Positions 9,002-18,161 are shown, counted from the first letter of the stretch. The stretch: 64,000 nucleotides of DNA from Brytella acorum (GCF_029309905.1 NZ_JARBJP010000006.1:62001-126000), one strand, 5' to 3'. The notes: generated from the sequence alone by a model not told the origin. Numbers and translations: made by a program.

Positions 9002-10294
9002 ATGCTCACACCTATCCTGATTATTTGCCTGCTGATCGCCCTCAATGCCGTATTCGCCATGGGCGAAATGGCGCTGATTTCGGCCAAGCGGCCACGGCTC
9101 GAAGCACTCGTAAAAAGGAATGTGCGAGGGGCGGATCGCGCTCTGCGTCTGTCAGATGACCCCCACGCCTTTCTGCCGACCGTACAGATCGGCATGACGC
9201 TTGTTTCCATTCTTGAAGGTGCGTTCGGCGGCAGTCAGATCGAGGAGGATCTGGCGCGTTTTATCGCCCGCATACCCGTCTTCCGACCGTTCGCGAGTGA
9301 CCTGGCTATCGTGATCGTGGTTGTGATCATCACTTTCGCCATGCTCGTCTTCGGCGAACTCGTTCCCAAGCAGATCGCCCTCCAACAACCCGAGCGTATC
9401 GCGTCACGACTGTCTTTCCTGCTCGTGGGGCTGTCGCAGGCGGCCCGACCCATTGTGCAACTTCTCAGCGGAACGTCGTCGCTCGTCCTTAGACTGATCG
9501 GTGTCGGCCCGTTACAGCGTTCTGCGGTGACCGAGGAAGAACTTCGAGCTGTGCTGATCGAAGGTGCCCAGGCTGGCGTGCTGGAGGCCGAGGAGCGTGT
9601 CATGATCGAACGTCTCCTGCGGATGGCGGATCGTCCGGTGCGAGCCATCATGACTCCGCGCAACGAACTGTTCTGGGTGGATCGCAATGCCACGTCGGAT
9701 GAACTGATTGCCAAACTCCGTCAGTCAACCTTTACGCGGATCGTCGTCTGCGACGGCGATGTCGACCACCCGGTTGGTGTCCTGCTCGTGCGCGAAATCC
9801 TGCATCGTCTGCTTCAGAACCTGCCGGTTCTGATTGGAGCCTCCCTGCGCGCGCCGATGACGGTTCCCGACAGTCTGCGAGCGCAGGACATGATCGAACG
9901 CATGCGGGGTTCCGACCTTGGGATCGCCTTCGTACTTGATGAATATGGTTCGTTCGAGGGGATCGTGACTCCGTCCGACCTGTTCGAAGCCATTGTCGGT
10001 GATGAGCGCCGCGAACACCAGACGCCTGAACAGGAAGTTTCCGAACCAAAGGACGAGTACATCCTGGACGGTTTCATGCCGGCGGACGAGCTGAAGGATG
10101 TGCTCGGTCTCACCGATCTGCCCGCCGCGGGCAGCTATCATACGCTGGGCGGCTTCATGCTGGCCCTGCTCAGGCGTGTTCCGGCTGTCGGAGACAAGAT
10201 TGTTTTCGGTGGTTGGCTTTTTGAGGTGCTCACAATGGAGCAGAGACGGGTCATCCGGGTGCGGGCAAGCCGACAGCCATTGGCGGCAAACTGA
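9002..10294 (+). CDS. CNNM/CorC-type hemolysin-family membrane protein with CBS domains
   Basis: A 430-residue inner-membrane protein of the DUF21-CBS-CorC_HlyC family (YtfL/YfjD-like), implicated in Mg2+ or Co2+ efflux. Residues 1-180 form the DUF21 transmembrane domain, with the typical FAMGEMALISAKRPRLE start and the VFGELVPKQIAL motif. Residues about 200-320 hold a CBS pair, including the IMTPRNELFW segment and FVLDEYGSFEGIVTPSDLFEAI. The C-terminal domain (about 345-425) is the CorC_HlyC ligand-binding fold. Convergent to the lytic transglycosylase gene 37 bases downstream. The transported substrate is inferred only from the family. Confidence 0.92.
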   Translation: MLTPILIICLLIALNAVFAMGEMALISAKRPRLEALVKRNVRGADRALRLSDDPHAFLPTVQIGMTLVSILEGAFGGSQIEEDLARFIARIPVFRPFASDLAIVIVVVIITFAMLVFGELVPKQIALQQPERIASRLSFLLVGLSQAARPIVQLLSGTSSLVLRLIGVGPLQRSAVTEEELRAVLIEGAQAGVLEAEERVMIERLLRMADRPVRAIMTPRNELFWVDRNATSDELIAKLRQSTFTRIVVCDGDVDHPVGVLLVREILHRLLQNLPVLIGASLRAPMTVPDSLRAQDMIERMRGSDLGIAFVLDEYGSFEGIVTPSDLFEAIVGDERREHQTPEQEVSEPKDEYILDGFMPADELKDVLGLTDLPAAGSYHTLGGFMLALLRRVPAVGDKIVFGGWLFEVLTMEQRRVIRVRASRQPLAAN

Positions 10295-10331
10295 TTTTGA
10301 GCAGGGCGCGGCGTGGAAGCCGCCGTCGTGT

Positions 10332-12287
10332 CTAATGAAGCGTCACACCCGCTCGTGCCGAAGTTCGTTCTTCCGCGAATTGCGGCCATTCCGCGTGGGC
10401 CAGCCTATGCAGCGATGGTGTGGGCAGACTCAGCTTCGCTGCATAGATCCATGTATACATCAGGGCGCGCCGGACATAATCGCGGGTTTCCACGATGGGA
10501 AGCGTTTCCAGGAACATGAGCGGGTCGGTGAGGCCGCCGTCATGCGAGAGCTGCTCCCAATGTCCCAGGGCATTGGGACCTGCGTTGTAGGCCGCGAGAA
10601 CGTGGATGAGGTCGCCGAAACGCGCCGGATCGTGAGATGGCTCCGTAAGCGTCGCCAAGTATAGCACGTAGAGCTGTCCGATCTCGAGATTGAGAGACGG
10701 ATTGTGAAGGCGGCTGATGATGTCCGCGGGAACGTTCACGATCGTATTGCCGTGAGAGTCGTAGGTCTGTTTTGGAGAGGTTACAAAACTCGCGGTCAGC
10801 GGACGAATCTGCATGAGGCCGTGAGCGCCCGCGCTGGACGCGGCACCAGCGTCGAAATTCGATTCCAGCCGGGTGAGGGCGTAAATCAGTGCCGGATCGA
10901 CGCGGAAGCCATGTCGCGGGTGCAGAGGCGGCAGAGGAAAGTCGGACCGATTGGGCGGCGTGCCGGACCGTGCCGCCAGAATGGCATCGACCTGTTGTGC
11001 GAAACTGTCCATGCCTGCTGCTGCGGCGACAAGCTGAACCGACCGGCACAAGGCATTGTCGCGAGAGATGTGAGGCCACATGTTGCGCAACGCAGATTCC
11101 GCCCGCGCGGTTTCACCAACCTGCAGAAGAGCGAAAACTCGACGCCCCTGCGGCGTGGCGGCCACGGCCTCCACGTCAATTTCAGCGAGTACGGGGGCCG
11201 GGCTGTCGGAAACGGCAGCTCCGCTGCTGGCGGAAAGAGAGCGTGCTTTCGGACGCTGTCCGAGCGCCTCGTGAGCCAGCATACCGTAGAACGTATCCGG
11301 CACTGAGGCGGCGTGGTGAAGCCAGAGAGACGCCAGCTTCGGGGCTTCAAGCTTGCGCTCGCTGCGTGCCGCCCAGTAGGCCGCACCAGCGCGGACCGCG
11401 TCACTGCTCAGAGCGGCGTGCGCCGCATTGGTGAACATTTCAAGGGCGTTGCGGGTATCGCCCTTTCGCCAGGCGGCGAGGCCAGCCACATAGGCGGCCT
11501 GACCCAGACGCCTGTCCGTGCCCTCATAAGCCGTGCGGGCCGTCTCGTAAGCAAAGTCGCTTTCCCCGATCCCAAGCATTGCCAAGGCGATTTCGCTTCG
11601 CAGGGTGGCACCGTAGAGGGGAGTCATGCCCGGGGTCGTCTCGACCAGATGAAGAGCGCTGTTAGCGCCTTTCAGCCCCCAGGCGAGACGTTCCGTGACT
11701 GTGCGATCGAGCAGAGGGTTGCGCGTAAAAAGGTGAGCCGCCGGGTCGGTGTCGCCGTCCATTGGCGCCACCGTGACCGCCGGCGAGAGCGGGGTCACGA
11801 AATGGCGCGGCGGCACGCTGCCCTTGGGGGCAACCTGGAGGAGGCGCTCCTGTATGGCGGCCGCGTCCGCCAGATCCGGGTAGGCGCTCAGCCAGCCACG
11901 CAGTTCCGACGCTTCAGGGTGATAGGCGGGGCTCAGGTAGCGTTCCGCGAGAATATCGCCCAGGAGGGTCGGATCTTTGAGATTACGCGCTTTGATGCGC
12001 GCGAAATCAAACTGTCCTTCCCGCTGGATGCGCAGAATGTCCCGAACGGCCGCGGCATCGCCGGCGGAGAGCGGATGGGGAAGGCTTGCGCCCTCGCCAT
12101 GGTCCGGCAGGCGTGGCACCGCGAACGCACTCTCTTCACTCTGCGCGCTATCGCGATCTGTCGGCGATTTGCTGTTTTTCAGGCTCTGTGCGCCAACCGG
12201 CGCCAGCGTCGTGCCCAAGATCATCACGCTTAACAGCATCGCACGGGCGCTATTGCCAAGAGTGAGTGATGAATAATTCCCTCGCAT
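10332..12287 (-). CDS. Soluble lytic murein transglycosylase (Slt family)
   Basis: A 651-residue periplasmic enzyme that cleaves peptidoglycan glycan strands to 1,6-anhydro products. Residues about 1-34 form a signal peptide. An alpha-helical superhelix (about 70-440) resembles the E. coli Slt70 doughnut, and the SLT catalytic domain occupies about 460-610. The predicted catalytic glutamate is E475 in LTRLESNFD, followed by the SSAGAHGLMQI and AYNAGP motifs. Length matches Slt70-type enzymes. Upstream sequence to 12467 is a 180-base gap that may hold its promoter, though I see no convincing -35/-10 pair. No good Shine-Dalgarno precedes the ATG. Confidence 0.93.
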   Translation of the reverse strand: MRGNYSSLTLGNSARAMLLSVMILGTTLAPVGAQSLKNSKSPTDRDSAQSEESAFAVPRLPDHGEGASLPHPLSAGDAAAVRDILRIQREGQFDFARIKARNLKDPTLLGDILAERYLSPAYHPEASELRGWLSAYPDLADAAAIQERLLQVAPKGSVPPRHFVTPLSPAVTVAPMDGDTDPAAHLFTRNPLLDRTVTERLAWGLKGANSALHLVETTPGMTPLYGATLRSEIALAMLGIGESDFAYETARTAYEGTDRRLGQAAYVAGLAAWRKGDTRNALEMFTNAAHAALSSDAVRAGAAYWAARSERKLEAPKLASLWLHHAASVPDTFYGMLAHEALGQRPKARSLSASSGAAVSDSPAPVLAEIDVEAVAATPQGRRVFALLQVGETARAESALRNMWPHISRDNALCRSVQLVAAAAGMDSFAQQVDAILAARSGTPPNRSDFPLPPLHPRHGFRVDPALIYALTRLESNFDAGAASSAGAHGLMQIRPLTASFVTSPKQTYDSHGNTIVNVPADIISRLHNPSLNLEIGQLYVLYLATLTEPSHDPARFGDLIHVLAAYNAGPNALGHWEQLSHDGGLTDPLMFLETLPIVETRDYVRRALMYTWIYAAKLSLPTPSLHRLAHAEWPQFAEERTSARAGVTLH

Positions 12288-12467
12288 GGTGGGCGGGGAA
12301 ATAGCCGGTTAAGAATTTTTTGGCAAGTCTTCTGCGTTTTGGCAGGGCAGCGCTCTCAGTCATTCTAGGCATAATGTTGCCATCTTACTAGAGGTGCGGC
12401 CGAAAAAAACGGCAGTTTTCGCAGGTTTTTTGCATGATTCGTCGGAGATGGTCCCGGCCAATGCCGT

Positions 12468-13283
12468 TCATGCCCCGAAGACCGGTAAATCGAGTGTTTC
12501 GGCAAGCAAAAGGAGGTCTTTCCACATGTCCCGGCGAGCGGCTGCACTGGTCCGAATCTGAAGCGGATGGCGCAGTCCAAGCGTGGGCACTGTGCCTAGC
12601 GAATCGATTCGCACGTCTGTCCACTTTCCCCGAACTCGCGCGGGAGAGGCCGTCTCACCCAGCAACATGCGTATCGCGGTTCCTCCGAGCACCACGAGCC
12701 GCCGGGGGCGAATCAGGGCAATCGCGCGTTCGAGCGCCGGACGGCCGTAACGCATTTCCAGGGGTGAAGCGTCCCGGCCGCCGGGAGGACGCCAGGGCAG
12801 GGCCGCCATGCGTGACTGCGCGGCGATGTTCAGCCCGATGGTTCCCAGAAGCTGGCCCAGAAGCTCCGATGTCTCTCCTGCCAGCGGAATGCCGCTACGA
12901 TCCTCATCGGCATTCGGCGTCTCGCCGATGATCATGAGGTTCGAGCCGGGCACATGGATCGGAAGGACGGGATGCGTCGCCGTCCGTGCCAGCGGGAAAT
13001 CGCTGACCGCCCGTATGATCGCCGCCAACTCCTCCAATGAGGATGCGCGTGCAAATCTCCGATCGTCATCGGCGTCCTGCTGAGGCACGCGAGACGCCGA
13101 CGATACCACCGACGCGGTGGGGGGAGGCGCGGGGATGACGCGACGAAGGGAGACTTCGCCGAACCGGGAGATTCCCTCCTCGTCGAGCGCGCAGTCTACG
13201 CCCCAGTCGAGATACTGGCGCAGCAAGGTCAGAGCCTCGCTGTCATGCAGGCCGGAATCTGGAAGGGAGATCATTGCATGCAA
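12468..13283 (-). CDS. Uracil-DNA glycosylase family protein lacking the Fe-S cysteines
   Basis: A 271-residue protein of the family 4/5-like uracil-DNA glycosylase superfamily, expected to excise uracil from DNA. The catalytic-loop region is GETPNADEDRSG (about 120-131), followed by the WRPPGGR segment (164-170), the LVVLGGTAIRMLLG strand and the LRHPLQIR motif with H239. Family 4 enzymes normally carry four cysteines for a 4Fe-4S cluster. The aligned positions here read V93, F96, W164 and G180, and the only cysteine is C31. The motif-I pattern is also PN rather than PG. It may therefore be a cluster-free or inactive member. The ATG at 13283 has only a weak ribosome site, and an ATG at 13274 is an alternative. 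Confidence 0.85.
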   Translation of the reverse strand: MHAMISLPDSGLHDSEALTLLRQYLDWGVDCALDEEGISRFGEVSLRRVIPAPPPTASVVSSASRVPQQDADDDRRFARASSLEELAAIIRAVSDFPLARTATHPVLPIHVPGSNLMIIGETPNADEDRSGIPLAGETSELLGQLLGTIGLNIAAQSRMAALPWRPPGGRDASPLEMRYGRPALERAIALIRPRRLVVLGGTAIRMLLGETASPARVRGKWTDVRIDSLGTVPTLGLRHPLQIRTSAAARRDMWKDLLLLAETLDLPVFGA

Positions 13284-13379
13284 ACCTGGATTGCGCGGAA
13301 ATCTTGTCGCGCCATTGGAACGCGTCGAGCCGAAAGCCGGTATGTTTGGCCTCAGGCACGGAACAGTTTAGGTTGAGGC

Positions 13380-15188
13380 ATGATGCAAACCAAGTCTTCG
13401 TGTCGACAGCTGATATCGCTTGGCGCGGCTTTTGCTCTGTGCTGGGCGATTCCGGTGCAGGCTGGAGCGCTGCCAGGGGGCAAGCCGGTCCAGTCGAGCA
13501 GGATCGCGGACGAAGCGCCCCTCTCGTCGTCTCTGACAGGCAATGTGCTCGCCGCCGTCGTCTTTATGGAACGGCGGGATGTTTCCAATGCCGATATCGC
13601 GCTTTATCAGGCCGTAAAAGCGGGCATGACCGATCCGCCATTCATTTTCATGGCGATGCGGACGGCGGCGATCGATGCCGGACCGGAAGCGGCGCAACGG
13701 GCGGTCGAACTGGCGGCCATGTTGCCGGATGGTAACATGGTCCAGATCCTGCGGGGCAATGGCGCCGTCTATGCCGGACGTTGGGCGGAAGCTGAGCGGC
13801 TCTTCATGGCGCCCAGCGTCAATCCGGGTCTCATGGAACTTGCCAGTCCGGTGTTGCGGGCATGGAGTCGCTTCGGAGCTGGCAACCCGGCGGCTGCGAT
13901 CGCGCTGCTTGAGCAGACGCATCAGATCGGCATCGTGGGTGCGATCAATGTCTTGCAGGCTGCGCGGATCGCGGCGTCTGCCAACGATCCGAGGACCGAA
14001 GCGCTTTTCAGACGCCTTCATGGCGCCGGATCAGGTTTGCCGCCGATGTTGGGGTACATTCTCGCGGTGCAGGAAGCCGACTGGCTTGCCGCGAAACATG
14101 ACCCGGCCGGGGCGGAGCGCGTTCTGAAAAGCGCAGCCACGGACATACCGCCGCTGGCGCTGGTTCTCGAACATGTTCGCCCGAACGCGCAAAGGGTTCA
14201 TGGGCTCACTGCGCGGCAGGGACTGGCGTCATATTATTTCGAATTGGCTTCGATGCTGGCCGACCCCGCTGATGCCCGATCGCCAGAGCATCGGCGGCCA
14301 GAGGACAGTGAGAAGAATGAATTCCGGCAAATGCTTTTGCGCCAGGCGATCTGGTTCATGCCGGATCTTGCCATCGCACGGATTTCTCTCGCCGAAGAGC
14401 TGCATCGTGAAAAACGTCTCGCGGAGGCGGAACCGTTGCTGGAGGGCGTCGCCGCCGATGATCCGCTATCACCGGTTGCTGATCAGGCGCTCGCATCCAT
14501 CGCGCAGGAGCTTCGTGATCTCCCCGCTGCTCTGGCGGCCCTTCAGAGGCTATGCCGTTTCCAGCCGAAGGATGTGACCATACTGGCCGAGATTGGTGAC
14601 ATTCAACAGCAGCTCGGTCACTCCAGGGAGGCCATTGACGCTTTTACGGCCGCGCTTTCGGGCGTGTCGGGGATGAGAGCCGGAGTTTGGCCGCTCTATT
14701 TCGGGCGAGCACTGGCCTATGACGCTCTTGGAGAGCGGAGCAAGGCGCAGGCCGATCTGGCCCATGCGCTCGCCCTGGCGCCCAACGAACCCGAACTGCT
14801 CAATTATGCAGGCTATTCCGACGTTCTGCGTGGACGAAATGCCGAACAGGCCCTCGCACTGTTGAAGCATGCGACGGCTCTGGCGCCGGACAACGCGGAA
14901 ATTCGTGACAGCTACGCCTGGGCCCTTCTCAAGCAAGCCGGGGATGTCGCCGCCGCCATGCCACTCTTCGTGAGTGCGGCGGACGCGCTGCCGACGGATC
15001 CCGAGATCGCTTACCATCTGGGTGTTGCCTATTGGTATCGGGGCAGACATCTGGAAGCCCGCGATCAGTGGAATCAGGCGCTCGGCTTTCATCCTGAGAA
15101 GTCGACGCAGGCGCTCATCGAAGCCGCTCTGGAAAAGGGACCGGGTCTGGATATTTTCGAAAAGAAGGCAGCTGTAAAAAAACAATGA
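13380..15188 (+). CDS. Secreted TPR-repeat protein
   Basis: A 602-residue tetratricopeptide-repeat protein of unknown specific role. Residues about 1-28 form a signal peptide (cleavage near VQA-GA), so it probably acts in the periplasm or envelope. TPR-like helical pairs run through most of the protein, most clearly in residues about 330-570 (for example ALAYDALGERSKAQADLAHALAL). No enzymatic domain is seen. Two start codons are adjacent (13380 and 13383) behind GAGG. Its stop overlaps the ispE start by four bases (ATGA), which implies translational coupling with an isoprenoid gene. It resembles outer-membrane-linked TPR proteins but nothing more exact is supported. Confidence 0.85.
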   Translation: MMQTKSSCRQLISLGAAFALCWAIPVQAGALPGGKPVQSSRIADEAPLSSSLTGNVLAAVVFMERRDVSNADIALYQAVKAGMTDPPFIFMAMRTAAIDAGPEAAQRAVELAAMLPDGNMVQILRGNGAVYAGRWAEAERLFMAPSVNPGLMELASPVLRAWSRFGAGNPAAAIALLEQTHQIGIVGAINVLQAARIAASANDPRTEALFRRLHGAGSGLPPMLGYILAVQEADWLAAKHDPAGAERVLKSAATDIPPLALVLEHVRPNAQRVHGLTARQGLASYYFELASMLADPADARSPEHRRPEDSEKNEFRQMLLRQAIWFMPDLAIARISLAEELHREKRLAEAEPLLEGVAADDPLSPVADQALASIAQELRDLPAALAALQRLCRFQPKDVTILAEIGDIQQQLGHSREAIDAFTAALSGVSGMRAGVWPLYFGRALAYDALGERSKAQADLAHALALAPNEPELLNYAGYSDVLRGRNAEQALALLKHATALAPDNAEIRDSYAWALLKQAGDVAAAMPLFVSAADALPTDPEIAYHLGVAYWYRGRHLEARDQWNQALGFHPEKSTQALIEAALEKGPGLDIFEKKAAVKKQ

Positions 15189-16084
15189 AATCCATGAGTC
15201 TTCAAAGCCTCGCTCACGCGAAAATCAATCTCTACCTCCATATTACTGGACGCCGGTCTGACGGTTATCATGAACTCGATAGTCTGGCTGTTTTTGCACC
15301 AGCCGCAGACCGGCTCGTTCTCGAAGAGAGAGACGATTCAGACGGGGCAGCGTTTCTAACGATTGAAGGTCCCTTCGGGGCCGGCCTCGCAGCGGATGAC
15401 TCCAACCTCGTTCTGCGCGCCGCGTCGGCTTTGCGCGAATGCTCGGCTTCGCCCGATCATCTGCCCGCCATCACGATGACGCTGGATAAACATCTGCCTG
15501 TGGCCTCCGGAATCGGTGGGGGTTCGGCGGACGCGGCAGCGGCACTGCGGCTGGTCGCGCGCGCCTGGGGACTGGAAAAGGTGGATCTCCAGACACTGGC
15601 CGCGAAGCTTGGCGCGGATGTGCCGGTATGTCTGGATCAGGTCCCACGCCGCATGAAGGGTGTCGGGGACATGCTTTCAGACGCACCGGCCATTCCCGAC
15701 TGCGCGATACTCCTCGTCAATCCCGGTATCGCCGTGCCGACTCCATCGATTTTCAAACACTGGAAGGAGGCCTGCCATCGGTTCAGCCTAGCCCCGGAGC
15801 TGCCCGTGTCCTGGTCTGACTTCCCGGACATGCTCAGGACGTTGAAGCAGACCGAAAACGATTTGCAAGCCTCGGCCATTGCTCTTTATCCTGTGATTGG
15901 AAACGTGATCGACGCCATAGCGGTGCAACCGGGATGTGGCCTTGCTCGTATGAGCGGTTCGGGTGCCACATGTTTCGGCCTGTTTGGTAATGACGTCGAT
16001 GCTCAGGCGGCGGCAAAGGTTCTGTCGAAGCGGGGCTGGTGGTGCGACGCTGGCATGCTTCACGGTGCATCTGTCGGATATTGA
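15185..16084 (+). CDS. ispE: 4-diphosphocytidyl-2-C-methyl-D-erythritol kinase
   Basis: A 299-residue GHMP kinase that phosphorylates CDP-ME in the MEP pathway, supplying IPP/DMAPP for hopanoids, quinones and undecaprenyl phosphate. The N terminus has the AKINLYLHITGRRSDGYHEL substrate-binding region, the glycine-rich ATP loop is PVASGIGGGSADAAAAL (about residues 103-119), and the C terminus has ARMSGSGATCFGLF. Length is standard. The start overlaps the upstream TPR gene by four bases; an internal ATG four codons later is a weaker alternative. Confidence 0.96.
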   Translation: MKSMSLQSLAHAKINLYLHITGRRSDGYHELDSLAVFAPAADRLVLEERDDSDGAAFLTIEGPFGAGLAADDSNLVLRAASALRECSASPDHLPAITMTLDKHLPVASGIGGGSADAAAALRLVARAWGLEKVDLQTLAAKLGADVPVCLDQVPRRMKGVGDMLSDAPAIPDCAILLVNPGIAVPTPSIFKHWKEACHRFSLAPELPVSWSDFPDMLRTLKQTENDLQASAIALYPVIGNVIDAIAVQPGCGLARMSGSGATCFGLFGNDVDAQAAAKVLSKRGWWCDAGMLHGASVGY

Positions 16085-16123
16085 ACGATTTTTCTTTCAG
16101 AATACGGTAATGGGGAGCGCGTC

Positions 16124-16516
16124 ATGACCGCACGCATGATGGTCGAACTGAATGATGACGGCAAAAGCGCAAAATTGAATTTCCTCGAAGGGAGTGGCGT
16201 TTCGGGGACGATCAATCTTGATCCGCATCAGTTGACCCAACTCATCGCCAGCCTGGGAACCGTGCGTGAGGCGATCGCGGAAAAAGCGCCCCCTACGCCG
16301 ATAGAAGGCGCGAAATTCAAGCCTGTTTATCGCACGAACTGGGCGCTTCAGATCGATGCTCTGACCGAGGGGTCCGTTTTCGCGTTTCAGCATCCGGCCT
16401 ATGGACCTATCGGCGTCGTGTTCACGCCGCAGGACGCCCAGAAGCTGCTTTCGGGACTTCAGCGCCATCGCGCCATCGTGCACTCGACGCCCGACGCCGC
16501 GCGCCGACCAAGCTAA
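16124..16516 (+). CDS. Small conserved-looking protein of unknown function
   Basis: A 130-residue soluble protein I cannot assign. It has no signal peptide or membrane segment. The first half is a short beta-rich region (MMVELNDDGKSAKLNFLEG), then a helix around HQLTQLIASLGTVREAIA, then a second beta-rich part (RTNWALQIDALTEGSVFAF and GPIGVVFTPQDAQKLLSGL). The composition and codon use match neighbouring genes, and a GGGGAGCG sequence lies just upstream of the ATG. It follows ispE by 39 bases and may be co-transcribed. The reading is simply a likely real gene of unknown role. Confidence 0.7.
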   Translation: MTARMMVELNDDGKSAKLNFLEGSGVSGTINLDPHQLTQLIASLGTVREAIAEKAPPTPIEGAKFKPVYRTNWALQIDALTEGSVFAFQHPAYGPIGVVFTPQDAQKLLSGLQRHRAIVHSTPDAARRPS

Positions 16517-16570
16517 AGGCCAGCCAGGCTGCGGACCGAAACCTTCGGCGTCAGGCCGGGTTTTCGGCCC

Positions 16571-17563
16571 TCAGCTTCTGACGCGCCCCCGGACCAGCAG
16601 CGCGACGAGGGCCATGGCTGCGGTGATCAGGCCGAGACGAAGCGGAGCCGTCATCATGAGGGGCGGCGGCCCTTTGTCCTGATGGGGAATCCCTTCAAAA
16701 GCGCCATGAGCCGCAAAGGCGCCATCCAGACTGCCGTGAAAGTTGTCCGGCTGCTTCTCGTAGGGTTCGGAGGAATACTGGGCCTTGATGCCACGACGCC
16801 CGAGGAATCGGTCGCGAAGGGCTGGCGCAAGAGACTGAACGATCCCCGGCACGACGTGTCCGATACCGACCCAGACATCGCGGTGATGGCCGAATATGGC
16901 TTTCATGATCGCCTGAGCCGCCACCTCCGGCTCATAGACCCGTCCGACCGGAAGCAGAGCATGACCCGTGACGTTGCGCTGCCAGCCGAAACGCGGCGTA
17001 TTGATGGACGGCAGGTGTACGACCGTAATGTCGATGCGGTCGTTGAGATGATGGATTTCGGGCCGCAGGCTGTCGCAGAACGCGGCAATCGCCGCATGCG
17101 CTCCCGCCACGATGGAATGGAAGGGCTGTCCGCGCAGCGCGTGGGACAGGCCGAGATTGACGATCGTTCCCGTACCGCGTGCGCGCATGCATTCGAGAGC
17201 CGCCTGCGTTCCGTAAACGCTGCCCAGATACGTGACTTCGGTGACGCGACGGATCGTGTCGTCGTCCAGCGAGAGAATGGGACCGACCGCCGAGAGACCG
17301 GCGGCATTCACCCAGACAGTGATCGGACCAAGCTCATCCTCGACATGTCGCGCCGCCGACCTGACCGCCGCAGCATCCGCGACATCCACCTGCAGCGTCG
17401 CCACACGGACGTTTTTGCCCGTGAGTTCGGCTGCGGCGTCTTGCAGGCGGGCCTCGTTGCGCCCGAGGAGCGCAATATCGAAACCGAGCGCGGCAAGAGC
17501 GCGAACCGTCGCCCGCCCGATGCCGGCTCCGGCGCCGGTAATGACCGCGATCTGTTTGGGCAT
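16571..17563 (-). CDS. SDR-family protein with a degenerate active site and C-terminal membrane tail
   Basis: A 330-residue short-chain dehydrogenase/reductase fold protein. The cofactor loop TGAGAGIG (residues 9-16) and the NAAG motif (86-89) are intact, so nucleotide binding is plausible. At the catalytic YxxxK position, alignment to classical SDRs gives V152 in place of Tyr and H156 in place of Lys. Normal SDR reduction chemistry is therefore unlikely, or uses other residues. Residues about 299-325 form a hydrophobic tail ending in RGRVRS, which suggests anchoring to the inner membrane. The start at 17563 is chosen because GAGGAG sits seven bases upstream. It lies 19 bases after the DedA-like gene and is probably co-transcribed. 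Confidence 0.88.
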   Translation of the reverse strand: MPKQIAVITGAGAGIGRATVRALAALGFDIALLGRNEARLQDAAAELTGKNVRVATLQVDVADAAAVRSAARHVEDELGPITVWVNAAGLSAVGPILSLDDDTIRRVTEVTYLGSVYGTQAALECMRARGTGTIVNLGLSHALRGQPFHSIVAGAHAAIAAFCDSLRPEIHHLNDRIDITVVHLPSINTPRFGWQRNVTGHALLPVGRVYEPEVAAQAIMKAIFGHHRDVWVGIGHVVPGIVQSLAPALRDRFLGRRGIKAQYSSEPYEKQPDNFHGSLDGAFAAHGAFEGIPHQDKGPPPLMMTAPLRLGLITAAMALVALLVRGRVRS

Positions 17564-17582
17564 GAGAGAGCTCCTCGGGCAG

Positions 17583-18161
17583 TCAGAAATATTTGAGTGC
17601 CAGGATACCGGCAATCACCAGGAAAAGGACCCCCAGAAGCACAAGTGTCAAGCGTCGTTCGATAAAGTCCTGGATGGGGGCACCAAACATCCTGAGCAGG
17701 CCCGCCACTAGGAAAAAGCGCGCGCCGCGCGTGACCACGCAGGCGGCGAGGAAGGGCAGCAGGGCGAAATGGGCGGCCCCTGCCGCGATCGTGACAATCT
17801 TGAAGGGAATGGGGGTGAGCCCCTTCACCAGAACGATGAGTACGCCGTAATGCACAAATCGAGCCTGAAGCGCCGCCAGTGTCGTTTCCGCGTGATACAG
17901 ATGCACGATGGGCATGGCCACGACTTCAAGCAGAAAAGCCCCGATGCCCCATCCGGCGACCGCGCCCAGAACGCTTCCAGCCGTGCAGATCGCTGCGAGC
18001 GGCCACGCACGATCCCGCCGCGCCAACACCATGGGAATCAACATCAGATCGACGGGAACCGGGAAAATGCAGGCTTCCGCCGCAGCAATTATGAAAAGCC
18101 AGAGCGTCGCGTAGGGGGATGCCGAAAGGGCGAGCATCCGGTGATAAAGTCTATGAAACAA
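17583..18161 (-). CDS. DedA/YqaA-type (VTT domain) inner-membrane protein
   Basis: About 192 residues with four to five hydrophobic segments and the DedA-family hallmarks: an EACIFPVPVDLMLIPMVLA segment near the N terminus and a VKGLTPIPFKIVTIAAG segment mid-protein, both typical re-entrant/acidic motifs of VTT proteins. Members of this group are linked to lipid carrier recycling and membrane homeostasis. The start is uncertain. The frame stays open to 18251 with only TTG starts, and the homologous part begins around the TTG at 18161 or the ATG at 18137. The histidine kinase stop lies upstream on the same strand at 18271. Confidence 0.8.
   Translation of the reverse strand: MFHRLYHRMLALSASPYATLWLFIIAAAEACIFPVPVDLMLIPMVLARRDRAWPLAAICTAGSVLGAVAGWGIGAFLLEVVAMPIVHLYHAETTLAALQARFVHYGVLIVLVKGLTPIPFKIVTIAAGAAHFALLPFLAACVVTRGARFFLVAGLLRMFGAPIQDFIERRLTLVLLGVLFLVIAGILALKYF

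Noticed and set aside
16535-16580. Possible hairpins at the end of the small unknown gene
   Set aside because: Several short stems overlap each other and the convergent SDR stop; no clean T-run, so not called a terminator.
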